From: Pyrrhosoma nymphula
Taxonomy: Eukaryota; Arthropoda; Insecta; Odonata; Coenagrionidae
Length of the DNA stretch: 64,000 nucleotides
Assembly: GCA_963573305.1 (NCBI GenBank)
Contig: OY754329.1
Span: forward strand, 130,559,422-130,623,421
Direction: 5' to 3'
The notes below the pieces were generated by a model. The model made no database searches and had not been told where the DNA came from. It worked only from the letters and a program-made list of their open reading frames with translations. This document shows positions 1 to 11,208 of the stretch, in pieces. Position 1 is the stretch's first letter. Every line of letters starts with the position of its first letter. A program made the position numbers and the translations under genes.

Positions 1-430
1 TTATTTCGGGTCACGACATCTTTGGACGCTTGACAGCGTGTGACGGCGGTGGAAAATATTCGTTTATTTTTTTTAAGGACGAACCAAACCCGGTTAATGG
101 ACAGATATTGGGTAGCTTCCAGTGTCCTCAACGCCCCAGTTGTTTTGTAGTGAAGGAAGGGACTGGGAAACATCATCTGAATTGAATAAAAAATTGTGAG
201 GTATCATTTCATTAATATGGATCTCATCAATCAACTTATACACCTTTAATGAAGTAAATACCTCTAAATGAATTGCCACTGGAGGGAGATAATGTAAAAT
301 ATAGTAAATGGTGATGCTTCATTATTTTCAGTGCATCATCGCTGAAAAAGTCAGTACTAAAAGAAAAAACCTTTTTTCATTTTATCACTTTTTTATTAGT
401 TCGTTTTCCGTCATGTCTGTCTGTCCGGGT
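1..430. other. No gene recognised
   Basis: AT-rich sequence with only short open frames. No protein family, RNA gene or repeat end was recognised here. Confidence 0.4.
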
Positions 431-785
431 GGAATATTGCAACCGAGTTTAAACTAAATTCCCGATCAGAGTCTTGAAATTTTAACCATTGCTCAGAAGT
501 GGATGGCAATGCAATATTAGGTATATATTATAACAATTAATTGATTAATTGTTATAACATATTAATAATAAATTGTTTTTTTGTTAATAAATTGTTAATA
601 AGTTAACCAAGGAATGGAATATGGAGTATGGAATATTGCAACCAAGTTTAAACTAACTTCCCGATCAGCTAAAGACTTGATATTTTAACCATTGCTCAGA
701 AGTGGATGACAATTCAATATTAGCTATCTAATTTCACAATAAATTGATTAATTAATTGTTAATAAATTCAGTATTAACTCATAAG
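431..785. repeat. Two-unit tandem direct repeat, ~199-bp period
   Basis: The segment beginning GGAATATTGCAACC at 431 recurs from 630. Both units run through a block containing TTTAAACTAA, TTCCCGATCAG and CATTGCTCAGAAGTGGATG and end in AT-rich sequence with TTGATTAATTG. The offset is 199 bp, with scattered substitutions and small indels, so the duplication is not recent. No coding content was seen. Confidence 0.7.
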
Positions 786-1375
786 CATCTCCAGTGAGTA
801 GTGTTCTGGGTAATAAACACTCAAATGCTCATTTATACGGTGCCTTATCTTTAAATGAGCCATTAATATTAATGTCCACACTTTCACAAAACGAAACGTC
901 TTCTTCATTAACTCTTTCTCAAGTATTCTTTTTTAACGCATGTATCCCTAGAGTCTGACTCGATCGGTACATCAAAACTTCCTCGTTTATTTTATTAATA
1001 ATTTCATTCGGTAGCCCACCGTTCAGCCATACCCCATGGAAATCGGCTTCTATTTTTTGGCAACTCTCTCGAGAAATGGCTCGATAAGTGGCTGATATTT
1101 TGGTACAATTAGAAAGATGAGATTCTTTACTTTATAGTGAGGCCAATTGTACTGAATTTGTGTGCGTAGTTTCAAGACTGTTATGCTCTACTTTTTGTAA
1201 TTTAAAAATTGTGAAAAGAGAATGCTTTGTATTTTCACCTGATTGTTTTCTGTCTTGAATAGTCTTTAAAATGACGCCATTGAAACCGCGGTCGGCATAT
1301 TACTTTTTTCTTTGCACATTTCTCATTCTCTTTTCACATTAGTAGGTTTCGATATCTCGACCAAACTATGCACGT
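786..1375. other. No gene recognised
   Basis: AT-rich intergenic sequence. Nothing recognised in either strand. Confidence 0.4.
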
Positions 1376-1795
1376 AGGTATTGCTCTCGCAAAACTTTCT
1401 GGCGCAGACCTGCAAGTATGGAGTAGAGGTAGAAGTGGAGGGGGTGAAGGGAAAGAACCAAGGAGAAAATAGGGATACGAGGAAAGAAAATTTGAGACAC
1501 GGGCACCAAAGGACTTCGCGATAAAGGCAAGAGGTACACATACGCAAGGCTATTAGACGGGTGGTTAAAATCACCCATCGCCATGACTTTACTGGGGACA
1601 CTATCTTGAGGTCTCATTGTGAAACAAGCCGAAACGGGAAAGTGGGTAGTGGTGATTCATCCCACTTCTCGATGCACTTGTGTCGGCAGCAATTAGAAAG
1701 GTTTTATGAATGACACTCCACACTCAACAATCTTCCCTCCCGATTTCGCTGGATTTTTTTAAGTTCCGTAGCCCGTGTCCCAAAATTATTATAAC
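1376..1795. repeat. Dispersed repeat R-B, copy 1
   Basis: About 420 bp that realigns by eye with 55812-56218 in the same orientation. Shared anchors are GCTCTCGCA, GGCGCAGACCT against GGCACAGACCT, ATCACCCATCGCCATGACTT, CTATCTTGAGGT and GTCCCAAAAT. The open frames on its minus strand are not matched in the second copy, so it is treated as a non-coding interspersed repeat. The element class is unknown. Confidence 0.75.
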
Positions 1796-3733
1796 GATTA
1801 TTAAAACGTGCAGTTATTTGTAAACATTGTAATAATTTTTCACGTGAGACGAAAAAATACTTAGGACCGAATTTCATTGGAATAACGTAGGTCTGTTTCA
1901 TAGGTGAAAAATACCACACATGCAGTAGCGCAAACGATACAATAATTACATTTTAATGTTTTACCTAAATTAATGCATTTTATGACAAGTTTTCGGCGCG
2001 GTATTCGAAATGTAGTGAAAATTATCTTTGAATATGTTCTTTCGAATCTTTGACTCGGCGTGACACCTTGATATTAGTTAACAACCATTATAGTAATGTG
2101 AAATGTATTAATTCTCGTTTAGAAGAAAACCTGTGCATATGTAATCGAGTTATTACGAAATACATGTCACATGCCATAAGGCTACGAATACAAATACATT
2201 TATTTGCTAAAAAACCAAATTGGAAAACCGATTTTTATAAGGCTGTGTTAAAATAGTTGCCATCAAATAAGTGGAATTACCATAAAAAACAAATCGGTAA
2301 AATGCAAATTTTTTACGCGTTTTTGTATAGACATCGCTTACAAGAACACTTATACCAAGTTTCACGCAAATTTTAAAATAGACAACAGTATCGCTCCAGC
2401 CTCCTACATGATAAAGGTCTTTCATCAGGGAGGGAAGTGAAGCAAAATCGACCTTGGCGTGCTGGTGGCGCGACGTCGGGTGAATCACTCGCGGATTCGG
2501 CGACCGCCGCGACCGCCAACCCCTGGGTCAATCGTCTCGCCCAGGGCAGACACAACATCGCACAAAGCGAGAGCGCTTTATACATACTACGTATTTCTGC
2601 TCACGCCCTCTCTAGTCTCTCCCGCATCGCTCCGCTCCGTCGAAAAGATCTCCCCCAAACCATGCTTGAGTGGCGGTGCGCGATGTCCGGATGTGGCTGC
2701 TGGTTGGCATTTCCTGCCCTCGCAATTGCATACAGACAGACGGAGAGAGGGACGTAGAGAGATAGAAAGATAACCACAGACGACCTTAGTTAGATGGCTT
2801 GTATGTGTGTGTGTATGTTGCGACTGTTTAAAAGGGTAGACTCTCCATTGACTGCAATTTAAACACTTGCTTCGCGTACCACTCTTTTCTGTCCATCATC
2901 TCTTTATTTTTTGCCGTTTGAAAGACTATGCGGAGGGGTGCCGACCATGTTGACGAAAAGAGTAGGTGGTTGGTCCCTTGTCCAAAAAAAAGGTCCATCC
3001 CAAAGTCACACGATGCCGAGGTATTTTCCAATATTACATGGTCGTGACCATTGATTGAAGGGAGGAATAGATGGAACCATACGATATGTGCGATAGCACT
3101 GCCAAATGTTGAGCTGAGGTCATACACGATCTTGAGTCATCAATTTTCAACGCAGTACACGATATCGCGGGACAACCTTTAGCTGGTGGAGAATTACGGT
3201 TGCCATTCGTCCTGAAAAAGGGGGATTGTCCTGAATTTTTGCTATTAAAAAAAGCGAATGCAAGTAAATAATACATAATATTCATTATATATTTTCACTC
3301 GATTTGTACATTACTATGTAGAATAAGGAGTGTGCCAAGTCTATTTTAGTTTGTATTTGCATATACACATTATTAATACCTAAAAAATATTTGCATTCCA
3401 TTATTATGAAAATACGTCACATTGATGTCCTGAATTTTTACCTCACCCTTATGACAATCCTATAGTCGGGGTGGTAGTGAAACTGCAATTTTTTTATTGA
3501 TATGAGTGAAATTTCACTAAAACTTCGTGAATGAGCCAACACTCAATGTAGCAGCTTTTCATCCGACTGACTTCTCGTGATAATAATATCAGAAATGCTT
3601 GATATGCGAGCTGTCGAAAGTAATAATGAACTAAAAATTGAAACGAGCACATTACCACTATATGGAATCACTTGAAGGTATATTTATTAAATCGTAAAGT
3701 AAAGGTTTTCATTTTCGAAATGGCTAACTTTTA
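1796..3733. other. Gene-poor stretch with a GC-rich island at about 2440-2760
   Basis: Mostly AT-rich DNA. An island at about 2440-2760 is rich in C, G and CpG (for example GCGACGTCGG and GGCGACCGCCGCGACC) and ends in a short TG microsatellite near 2800. Two overlapping open frames of about 105 codons in the island have no recognisable domain and probably reflect the low stop density of GC-rich DNA. It could be an exon or promoter of an unrecognised host gene. Confidence 0.3.
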
Positions 3734-4165
3734 ATGAGTGATATCCTGTCAAAAAAGGAACAACGGAAAATCCAAAAGGATCACTCGTTGAATAAAGGAA
3801 GGAGTTTATTCTTTCATAGTGCTTCCGTGGGGAATACTTTCCAAGCATTATACCCACGGCATGGTTGGACTCTTTTGCGTACACGTAGGGAAATTGGATG
3901 TAAAATGATGATTGAATTTTTTTTCAACAAGGTGATAAGAACACATGTGTATCCAACATCTTCGTCCTCTACTTGGGCTTTCGGGGAGGTACTGTACATA
4001 GTCGCAAATAGTGTAGGACTAACAGATAATATGTACAGCGGTTCCACCGTAAAATTACTTAAATTTCATGACATGCACATTGTGGCTAAACATAGACAAA
4101 CGTGTACTTTGTTAGACATAAGCACCAAAATCCTACCTTTCCACGAAATTTTTTTCCCAAATTGA
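3734..4165 (+). CDS. Unassigned open frame, 143 codons, doubtful
   Basis: It starts with ATG and runs 143 codons to TGA within the AT-rich sequence. I recognise no domain, signal peptide or membrane segment. It has no duplicated copy in the window, no clear promoter, and a minus-strand open frame overlaps it. The length is near what can arise by chance in 64 kb read in six frames, so it is reported only as a candidate. Confidence 0.12.
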   Translation: MSDILSKKEQRKIQKDHSLNKGRSLFFHSASVGNTFQALYPRHGWTLLRTRREIGCKMMIEFFFNKVIRTHVYPTSSSSTWAFGEVLYIVANSVGLTDNMYSGSTVKLLKFHDMHIVAKHRQTCTLLDISTKILPFHEIFFPN

Positions 4166-4170
4166 ACTTA

Positions 4171-4325
4171 ATTTTGCGGATACCGGGACTGGCCACGGTG
4201 TTTACCTTTACGGAGTCACCCGCAAGTGCACTAAAGTGAGATACTCGGCCCGAAATCGAGGGATCCGGGTTCTAATCCCGGTTAAGGCGAATGATGTTTC
4301 CTCTAAGGAATATCGCAAATTGAAC
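4171..4325 (+). repeat. tRNA-related SINE, copy 1
   Basis: Contains TGGCCACGGTG (A-box-like), CGGAGTCACCC, CAAGTGCAC, and GGGTTCTAATCCCGG, which is one base from the RNA polymerase III B box GGTTCRANYCC. The same order of blocks recurs at 58591-58790. No cloverleaf can be folded, so this is a SINE or tRNA-derived repeat and not a tRNA gene. Confidence 0.65.
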
Positions 4326-4334
4326 TTGAAATTA

Positions 4335-4690
4335 CATGGTGTTTTATCGTTTTATGGTGCAGAGACGTAGACTCTGAGAAAGGAAGACGAGAATAGACTC
4401 CAGGCGTTCGAGATGTGGGTGTGGAGGACGAAGAAGAAAGTGAGGTGGACGAAAAGGAAGACGAACGAAGAAGTGCTTTGTATGGTTGGTACAGAAAGGA
4501 AACTTCTAGATGAGATTAGGAGAAGGCAGAGTAGGTTAATTGAACATGTAATGAGGAGCGAAGGGTTACTGAAGGCCATGATAGAGGGGAGGATTACAGG
4601 CAATAGGATATGTTTTATGGACGGGATGAAGAATGTTAGAACATACCTGTATGCTTAGATGAAGAAAGATATTGTGTGGGTTGCTGGAGG
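4335..4690 (+). pseudogene. LINE 3' coding fragment, same family as the 48.3-kb RTE-like element
   Basis: Translation gives a run containing TKRKTNEEVL, VGTERKLLDEIRRRQ and MRSEGLLK. This parallels ARKTNEEVL, VGEERKLVAEVRRRQ and LRGEGMLK near the C-terminus of the 767-codon RT frame at 49254-51557. Only the region after the RT palm is left. It is therefore a 5'-truncated copy, the usual product of incomplete target-primed reverse transcription. It has diverged strongly and is not functional. Confidence 0.8.
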
Positions 4691-5624
4691 TCTTCGCCTG
4701 TAAAAATCTAATGGAGTTTAACTCTCGTCCATTTAAACCTACTTTAACCGGTAGATTACCTAATTAAATTAAGTTAAAGTGCACTATTGGGTGAAACATG
4801 AGGGAAAATAGCGTTTCCTGATCTTCTGAAAATGCCATTGTTTAGAAGGAGCTAATTCTCACAGTGAATAGAATGGCGGTTTAATCAATCAATCAATCCA
4901 TCTTAGTTTTATATTTATTAACAAATAACCATTTGAACCAAAGTCAGCATGAGTTAGTTATTCATAAATAGCGCCACAGAAGGCTATCATTGAAAAAATG
5001 TTCTTTAAAAAATTAATTCATAAAAAAATCTGCATATTTTGTACCTTAAGTTTGTTTTCTAATAGCTCTGGCGTGTCATCAGTGGAAAAGTTACTTTTTA
5101 AGCATTTTCACTGCAAAGGTGAAATTCGGTTGTTTTTTTGACTCACGCAGTCGCGGTTGTATGTACCTCCTAGAGGACCCACGCTGACTTGAATAAGCTC
5201 CAATGCGCGCATATTCGCGTTGATTGATCTCAAGGGCATGCGGGCGGCAAACACGTATTTTTCACTTCCCTCTAATATATATGCCCGTATGACAAGATAA
5301 ATTCTTTTTTTGCGCCTGAGCTAAGATAATAGTTAAAACACCGTTTTTTATGTCTGAAAATTGTTTAGCCATTTGTCGCCTTGCTATCAAGACCTTGATG
5401 TATGTTCGCATATGATGGGTTGGGTGGTGAATTCCAAGGATCAATTACATTTTTTACGCCTATTTCACCTAAGATTTTTAGGCTGTGAAATGTGACTGAG
5501 TTCAGATTAAAATTTGGACGAATTATTCTTCCGAAGACAGACAGGAAATTATTCAAACGCCTGTCGTCGTTATTTACCAGTAGGTACTTTTAGAATCGAA
5601 AAAAAATAGGTGGCGTAAATCTAA
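4691..5624. repeat. Intergenic stretch holding dispersed repeat R-C, copy 1 (about 4985-5170)
   Basis: TTTTCTAATAGCTCTGGCGTGTCATCAGTGG near 5052-5085 realigns with similar stretches near 34205 and 55230, as does the preceding 'ttgtacct' block. This marks three copies of one short interspersed repeat of unknown class. The rest of the interval shows no gene. Confidence 0.5.
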
Positions 5625-6092
5625 GATGTATAATTGTAGACCGAGTCGATCAAGCAAAGAAAACATTCCTCCTGAAGAAGAATCTATTCACAGCTAGTAG
5701 TACCAGCTTAGGAGTAAGAAAGCACTTCAATAAAACATATGCATCGAGCACGCTTTGACTTGGCAGTGAAGTTGGAACAGTAGAACAGGAGTAAGAAGTT
5801 ATTAAAATGAGGTGTAATCAACGGTTAATTAAGATCTCATGAATAGATAAAATTCCCACTGAAGACATCCTCCGAGAGCTCGGACAAAGATATACTTATT
5901 GAAAGCTGCGGAGTGGCAGGAAAGTTGGCAACTATCTGAGACATAAAAGCCTTCCGAAAACTATAATGATAAGCGGAATAAATGGGAATAATATCCGAGA
6001 AAAGCAAAATATGGAAAAATGAAGCATATTATGAGGGATGCTAGAAAGATGTATTTTGAGGGAATGGAGCGTTTAGGTGAAAAGAGATTTAA
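5625..6092 (+). pseudogene. LINE 3' coding fragment interrupted by the Harbinger element
   Basis: A broken plus-strand frame reads like the C-terminal part of insect endonuclease-reverse transcriptases. It has a run like DRVDQAKKTFLLKKNLFTAS and STSLGVRKHFNKTYASSTL, then IPTEDILRELG and LRHKSLPKTI, and last HIMRDARKMYFEGMERLGEKRF. Several stops and frameshifts are present. The coding similarity runs directly into the TAA before the Harbinger element and resumes at 9772 (GTAGAACTGAGCAGCAG), so the transposon landed inside this older relic. Confidence 0.75.
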
Positions 6093-6149
6093 GGCCGCTT
6101 TCAGACGAGACGACTTTTCGCCGGCCGCCGTTCACGGCACGGCGCCGTG
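6093..6149 (+). repeat. Harbinger left terminal inverted repeat, 57 bp
   Basis: This 57-bp arm pairs with 9712-9768 with about three mismatches. It begins GGCCGCTTTCAGACGAGACG and ends CACGGCACGGCGCCGTG. It is far more GC-rich than the surrounding DNA. Confidence 0.93.
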
Positions 6150-6245
6150 AATTCCAGAGACGGCGACGGCGAGCAATCGGCACGACCAGTGAATCAGCGA
6201 CACGGCTTCCAGCCGTCCCTGTTCAGTAGATCTTGAGTAGTCATC

Positions 6246-8966
6246 ATGGATAGGCGCGAGAAATTACTTTAATTGTATTAATTGTACCTTAAGAATAAAA
6301 AGTGTTCTCGTGTCAGGAAGTGGGTTTATCATTTAATTATGCACATACAAGCCACCGGTGCTATCGTCACTTTGTATCATGATTTACGGAATGACGAAAG
6401 AAAGTTTTTTAACTACTTCAGGATGTCAATTGCCAGTTTTGATGAACTCCTCAATCGACAGAGTCCTCTACTCCTGAAGCAGAATAGCAAGATGAGAGAT
6501 GCCATCTCACCAACGGAAAGGGTAGCTGTATCTTTAAGATAAGATCTTCCATTTTCTCAGTACTTGGCTTGGTCCTTGAAATTTCGCAAAGAAATGATAG
6601 ATTTAGAAATTAAAACTTTTAATGATTTTAGTTGTAGCGTTAAATATTATAAAAATGTGGGGTATTTAATCAATGAAAAACTTATACAAATGTTAATCTG
6701 TGCTGTCGATACCTTAACTTTAGTCTGGGGAACGTCGTTACCTAATTATATTATTTTTTGAACTAACCAATAATTGACCTATTGGATAAGGTATTTTCTT
6801 TTAAATTCCTGTTTTTAAATATTTTTATAAATATTATTTCTCTTTAAATTCTTCTCAGATGACAGAAAATATAAAGAGTGATTACTACGGTACGAAACAT
6901 TAATACATCTTGTCACTTTCATGCGGAATAGGCAGTGTTTCATAATGATGTTTTTTAAATTCAGTCCGCTTTTAGAATCATTTATTATTTACTTCTCAAA
7001 ACATTTTTAACCGGCTATTCTTTCCAACCTTTTATAAAAAATAAAGCAGCCGCATGGGTTACATATTTATAAAAATCAAATAGAAAGCACAATATTAACA
7101 CTCAATATTGATAACGTTTTTGAAACCTTTTGCTTCATTATCTGATGTCAAACATTTCAAGAATCGTAGTCACATTAGTACGTAGCAGCATTAGGATAAG
7201 TCCCAATACGCTACCTCATCCCCCACAGAATCACTAGACTAGTGAGACGGCGTAGAATTTTGTGATGCAGGAGAATGACTTGATCCTGCTAGAGGAGAAG
7301 AATCCATGGATAGAATTGGAGATGGGTTGTGTTGCAGAAGCCGAGGCTGCTCGAATCTGCTAGCGTGCCCAGTTGCTATGGGTATTGATACCCTGAGGTC
7401 CAGAGTAATTTATTGGGGGCTGATGTACAGACCAAGAGGTACTCATTGGTGGTGCTGGAGACTGCTGTATCTTTTGCAGAATGTTCAAGACCTCGACATG
7501 GAATTTAACTGTTTCCGTGTCGTTGAGGTTATGCAGGCTCGGTAGAATGCATTTAAAAAAGTTTATATGTCTATCCTCAGGCTCTTCTAGTTTTTTTTTT
7601 AAATTGTCATTTCTACATCAGTCATTAATGATTGGCCTCTTTTTCTTTTCCGTAAAGACGTAGGGGGTTGAGGTCGGTGGAATGTTTTGCCTTCGTTATT
7701 TCCATTTCCTGAATTCACCTCGCGGATATCGGTATCTTCTTGTTTATCAGCAACCTCTGCTTCTTCACTATCATGACTGCTTACAGTCTCTTTGGTTAGT
7801 ATTCTTCTTTATGAATGCTAATTGATCACTACAAACATATTTTTTTATAGATTTTTCTAGTGAACCAGTTCTTTTTCTTTCTAACAGCCTTTCAAATATT
7901 TGACCTGCCAGTCCCGGATATTGATCAATTTTGAAATCACAGTTTTACCTTTAAGAGAAAACAGCAATTTATTTTTGTGTTTAACAATTTTCATTTCATA
8001 TGAATGAATGAGTATCCATGTGCACGCATGATTGTGTGCGCGAGTTGTGTTTTTCTCATTATCAGTGTTTTTAAAGCTCTTCAAATTTTTATTAGGTATC
8101 TTGCAAGTGGTATCACTTTCACGGACCTCCACTATGCTTACCGACTGGGAGTGTCTACCATCTCTGATATCGTTCTCAAAGTTTGCGGTGCAATATGGGA
8201 CAATATGTGTCATGAGTGCATTCCTCCATTAACAGAGGAAAACTGAATTCCGTTGCCCTTGGATTTCTAAATAAAACTCAGTTTCCCCATTGCATTGGGG
8301 CAGTAGACGGTAAACATATTCGAATCATAAAACCAGAGTATACTGGTTCTTTGTTTTTCAACTACAAGGATTTCTTTTCAATTTTGCTACTTGCTGTGGT
8401 AGATAGTGAATATCGTTTCTTTTTTGTAAATATTGGTGCTTATGGAAAATACTGAGATTCAACAATCTTTAAGAAATAATTAACGGTGAACTACCCATTC
8501 CAAAACCAACGCCCAAAACCAATGTCAGCATTAGGAGGACAAAGAGTTCCTTACGTGTTTATAGGAGACGAAGGTTTCGGTCTTCACCATCATCTCATGC
8601 GGCCCTATTCAGGGAAAATACTGGATAAAAAGAAACGCATATTTACCTACCGATTGAGCCGAGCCAGAAGGTATGTCGAATGTGGTTTTGGAATATTGCC
8701 AAATAAATGGCGAATATTCCATAGACCTCTCAACGTCTCAGTGGTACCATCTATAAAACTAGTACAGGCATGCTGCGTACTACATAACTTTTGTGAGAGA
8801 AAGGGATGGATATAACTTTGAAGACACACTCACAATATTAGGTATTGACGATATTCCTAACATGGAAGGTGTACGCGGAAACAAGGCACCTAATGTCATC
8901 CGAAATGCTTTCGCGGAGTTCTTCATTTCACAGGAAGGGTCACTAAATTGGCAGTGGAACATGTAG
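6246..8966 (+). pseudogene. Harbinger transposase (HARBI1-like, DDE_4), two exons, disrupted
   Basis: Exon 1 (6246-6538) starts MDRREKLL, has two in-frame TAA codons (6270, 6279), then the N-terminal block RNDERKFFNYFRMSIASFDELL and ISPTERVAVSLR. Exon 2 (8096-8966) continues YLASGITFTDLHYAYRLG and holds the catalytic core. The first Asp is in CIGAVDGKH, the second in the DSTIF box just after an in-frame TGA at about 8453, and the Glu in RRYVECGFG. The end is LNWQWNM plus TAG. The proposed intron, 6539-8095, has acceptor TTATTAG and donor AAG|ATAAGA, a GT-to-AT change. One base is missing near 8247, and there are further breaks near 8453-8485 and 8813. Family role: endonuclease and strand transfer, with nuclear import and DNA targeting helped by the partner protein. 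No functional protein is expected. Confidence 0.9.
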
Positions 8967-9424
8967 TTCTAAATGCAGATATTTAGTCTATTCCAAACGC
9001 ATATAAACATTACTATGGCATTGTGTTAGTATTCAATTATGTTTTTTAATGATACAACATGATTTAAGTATTGTTTTCTTTCCATTAGAAAGCTATCAGG
9101 CTATATTTGATTCGTTCATCCTTAAGTAATTTGATGGGATGCCAATAACGATTTTGTATAATGATATGAAAATTGTGTATGTTCGTGTGGAAAGTAATTC
9201 TTACATGGGCTATAAAAAATTAAAATAACAAATTACTTACCATACTCGTTCATTTCTTCAGCACTCATAGCCTTGAATCGAGGGTCCAGTTCATTGAACT
9301 CTTCCCTCCATGCTGCTGTACTTTCCGTTCTTGACTTATACTCTTCAAGGCTTTTATCCCATAGTACGGGTCTATTAGCTACAAGAGTAATGAGCAGTTC
9401 AAAATCCACTTCAATGTCTCCCAT
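7191..9424 (-). pseudogene. Harbinger MADF-BESS DNA-binding partner protein, two exons, disrupted
   Basis: Exon 1 (9424 down to 9241) begins MGDIEVDFELL and carries the first part of a MADF (Myb/SANT-like) domain: NRPVLWDKSLEEYKSRTE, TAAWREEF. It ends at donor TATG|GTAAGT. Exon 2 (7948 down to 7191) follows acceptor CTCTTAAAG and continues GKTVISKLINIRD, then LEKSIKKYV and SDQLAFIKKN, completing MADF. Next come an acidic linker, a basic patch RKRKRG, and a BESS motif EDRHINFFKCILPSLHNL. A Ser/Pro-rich tail ends near 7191. At least four frameshifts break exon 2. Known role: this partner binds subterminal DNA and brings transposase to the ends. The plus-strand transposase exon 2 lies entirely within this gene's 1292-bp intron. 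Confidence 0.87.
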
Positions 9425-9479
9425 TGTCCAAAAAAACGAGATGAAATATAAAACACCAAGAACAACTATTCGTGTCCGC

Positions 9480-9711
9480 ACTGCCTCGCTACTCTGAATT
9501 CTGCAGAGACTGCACGGCGGACGGCAGAAGTCGACGCGTCTGAACAAGTCAATATAGCACTGTGTATATTTCACGCCGTCGACGGCGCACCGCCGGGCCG
9601 GGTTGAAATGGGCGCCGTGGTGACCACGGCGGCCGTCGACGGCGCCGTGCCGTCGACGGCGCGCGTCGAGTCGTTTGAAGACAACCATTAGGACCCATGG
9701 TTATTTGAAAG
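9480..9711. promoter_or_regulatory. GC-rich subterminal repeats of the Harbinger element
   Basis: The right subterminal region repeats GTCGACGGCG and its complement at least three times, together with GGCGCCGTG, CCACGGCGGCCG and CGCCGGGCCGG. Similar GGCGACGGCG pieces lie just inside the left repeat at about 6158-6180. Clustered palindromic motifs next to the ends fit binding sites for the MADF partner or transposase. The binding role is inference. Confidence 0.5.
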
Positions 9712-9768
9712 CACGGCGCCGTGCCGTGGACGGCGGCCGGCAAAAAGTCGTCCCGTCTGAAAGCGGCC
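9712..9768 (-). repeat. Harbinger right terminal inverted repeat, 57 bp
   Basis: Reverse complement of the left arm. Reading inward from 9768 it starts GGCCGCTTTCAGACGGGACG. It is followed outside by the TAA target copy at 9769-9771. Confidence 0.93.
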
Positions 9769-9771
9769 TAA

Positions 9772-11157
9772 GTAGAACTGAGCAGCAGCAAAACAATGTG
9801 CGGTGCATAAGGACTATGGAAGCTTAGGTTATAAAGTAACATCAATACTACTTATTTCGTTTCGGGTTCTCAATGCACTCCTTCACCCCAAATAATACTC
9901 AAAACAATCGATTGCTGAAATCCACATTGACTAAATACGCGGATTATGCTTAGCAAACACTTCAGCGTGCTGGAGTATGCCTATCTCGCAGGATATAAAA
10001 CGAAGCGTGGAAAGACAAAATCATTTATGCGCTTCGCTAAGCAATTAAGAACATGTAAATGAGAAGATAACATCGAAAAGAACATTAAGTTCCACACTTT
10101 TAGCATCTCTAAGATTGATAACTTTTCATTTATCGGCCCACTGATACAGCATTAGTGAATTAGGCGTTAAGTAGTTGACGGGAGAACCAATAACCGGTAA
10201 CTTAAGTAGGATTAGGCTGAGTCTCACTAGGGTCTACGAAGACCTCTAGATAGTCTTGGATCTGCTAATAAGAATTTTTTACGGAATCGCATTCCAAATA
10301 TTTTTACACTTAATTTTCCCATTTACTCTTGTCATGTGCATTCCAATATGCAATTTTTCGGCGTTTTGTATATTCCTCCCGAGTGGCGTGCGTGGTAACG
10401 AATCGCCAACCTGAGCTGCACGAATGTTTTACATGCAAATAAACAAACTCTATCGGAGTTTTGAGCATAGTGATAAACAAGCTCTACCTGAGTTTAGTGC
10501 ATGGCAACGGGACATAGCGATCTAACAGAAAAATACGAATGTTTATGTTAACAACCAATCAGAGACCTACGTTTAATAACGTGGGTATGGGAAATCACCG
10601 ATGTGTGCCGTGAATCAACGCGACACGCTACGAATGCAAAGCTGCTTCATTGAATTGCGGGCATTCATGTCATTTGCGGTCAACAGCCGAAATCAAGATG
10701 TATGCATTTTACAGGAAATTATTCTCTCTTAAATGGAACCAATTGCATTTTCATGCCGTTGATTGATTGTAGACCATTTACGATATGAATACCAAATGAC
10801 GCTAAAGCTTGGCGACGCAAATGTCTCCAATTCTAAGTTCATCTCGCGAGTAAGTGGGATTACATTGCGAAATTAAGATATCTTCGAGTAAAAACTTTTC
10901 GATTCCAGTGAATATAATATGTACTGTTTCAACTAATTTTGCAACACTAGAATATTTTGGAAAGACCTTGGTTTGATTAAGATGCTACAAGGTAGAGAAA
11001 CTAGATGAAACAATCAAAATTATATTCCGTGGGATCTCAAAGTTTTATTTGAATTTCGGTAAAGATGAGCTTTCGTCCCGCACGGTCAACATTTTTTTTT
11101 TTAAACCTAGTGATTTTTTTCAATTGCCTCAACGCTGGAATGCTCCAGTACTGGGCA
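9772..11157. other. End of the interrupted LINE, then no gene recognised
   Basis: The first ~70 bases continue the LINE that the Harbinger element split. Beyond that I see only AT-rich sequence. One local imperfect direct repeat lies at about 10437-10520, where AAACAAACTCTATCGGAGTTTTGAG is followed ~41 bp later by a similar AAACAAGCTCTACCTGAGTTT. Confidence 0.4.
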
Positions 11158-11208
11158 TACGAAGTGTGATAAAAAATAACGGGAATTTTCGTATTTCTTA
11201 AAGAAGAT

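Larger units (their letters stand above)
6093..9768. mobile_element. PIF/Harbinger DNA transposon, complete but inactivated
   Basis: The 3676-bp element is bounded by inverted repeats starting GGCCGCTTTCAGACG and flanked by TAA at 6090-6092 and 9769-9771. That matches the TWA target duplication of PIF/Harbinger elements. It encodes both proteins of the superfamily, a DDE_4 transposase (plus) and a MADF-BESS DNA-binding protein (minus). Each gene has one intron that contains the other gene's second exon. Stops and frameshifts in both genes mean it cannot now supply its own proteins, although its ends could still be mobilised in trans. Confidence 0.93.
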
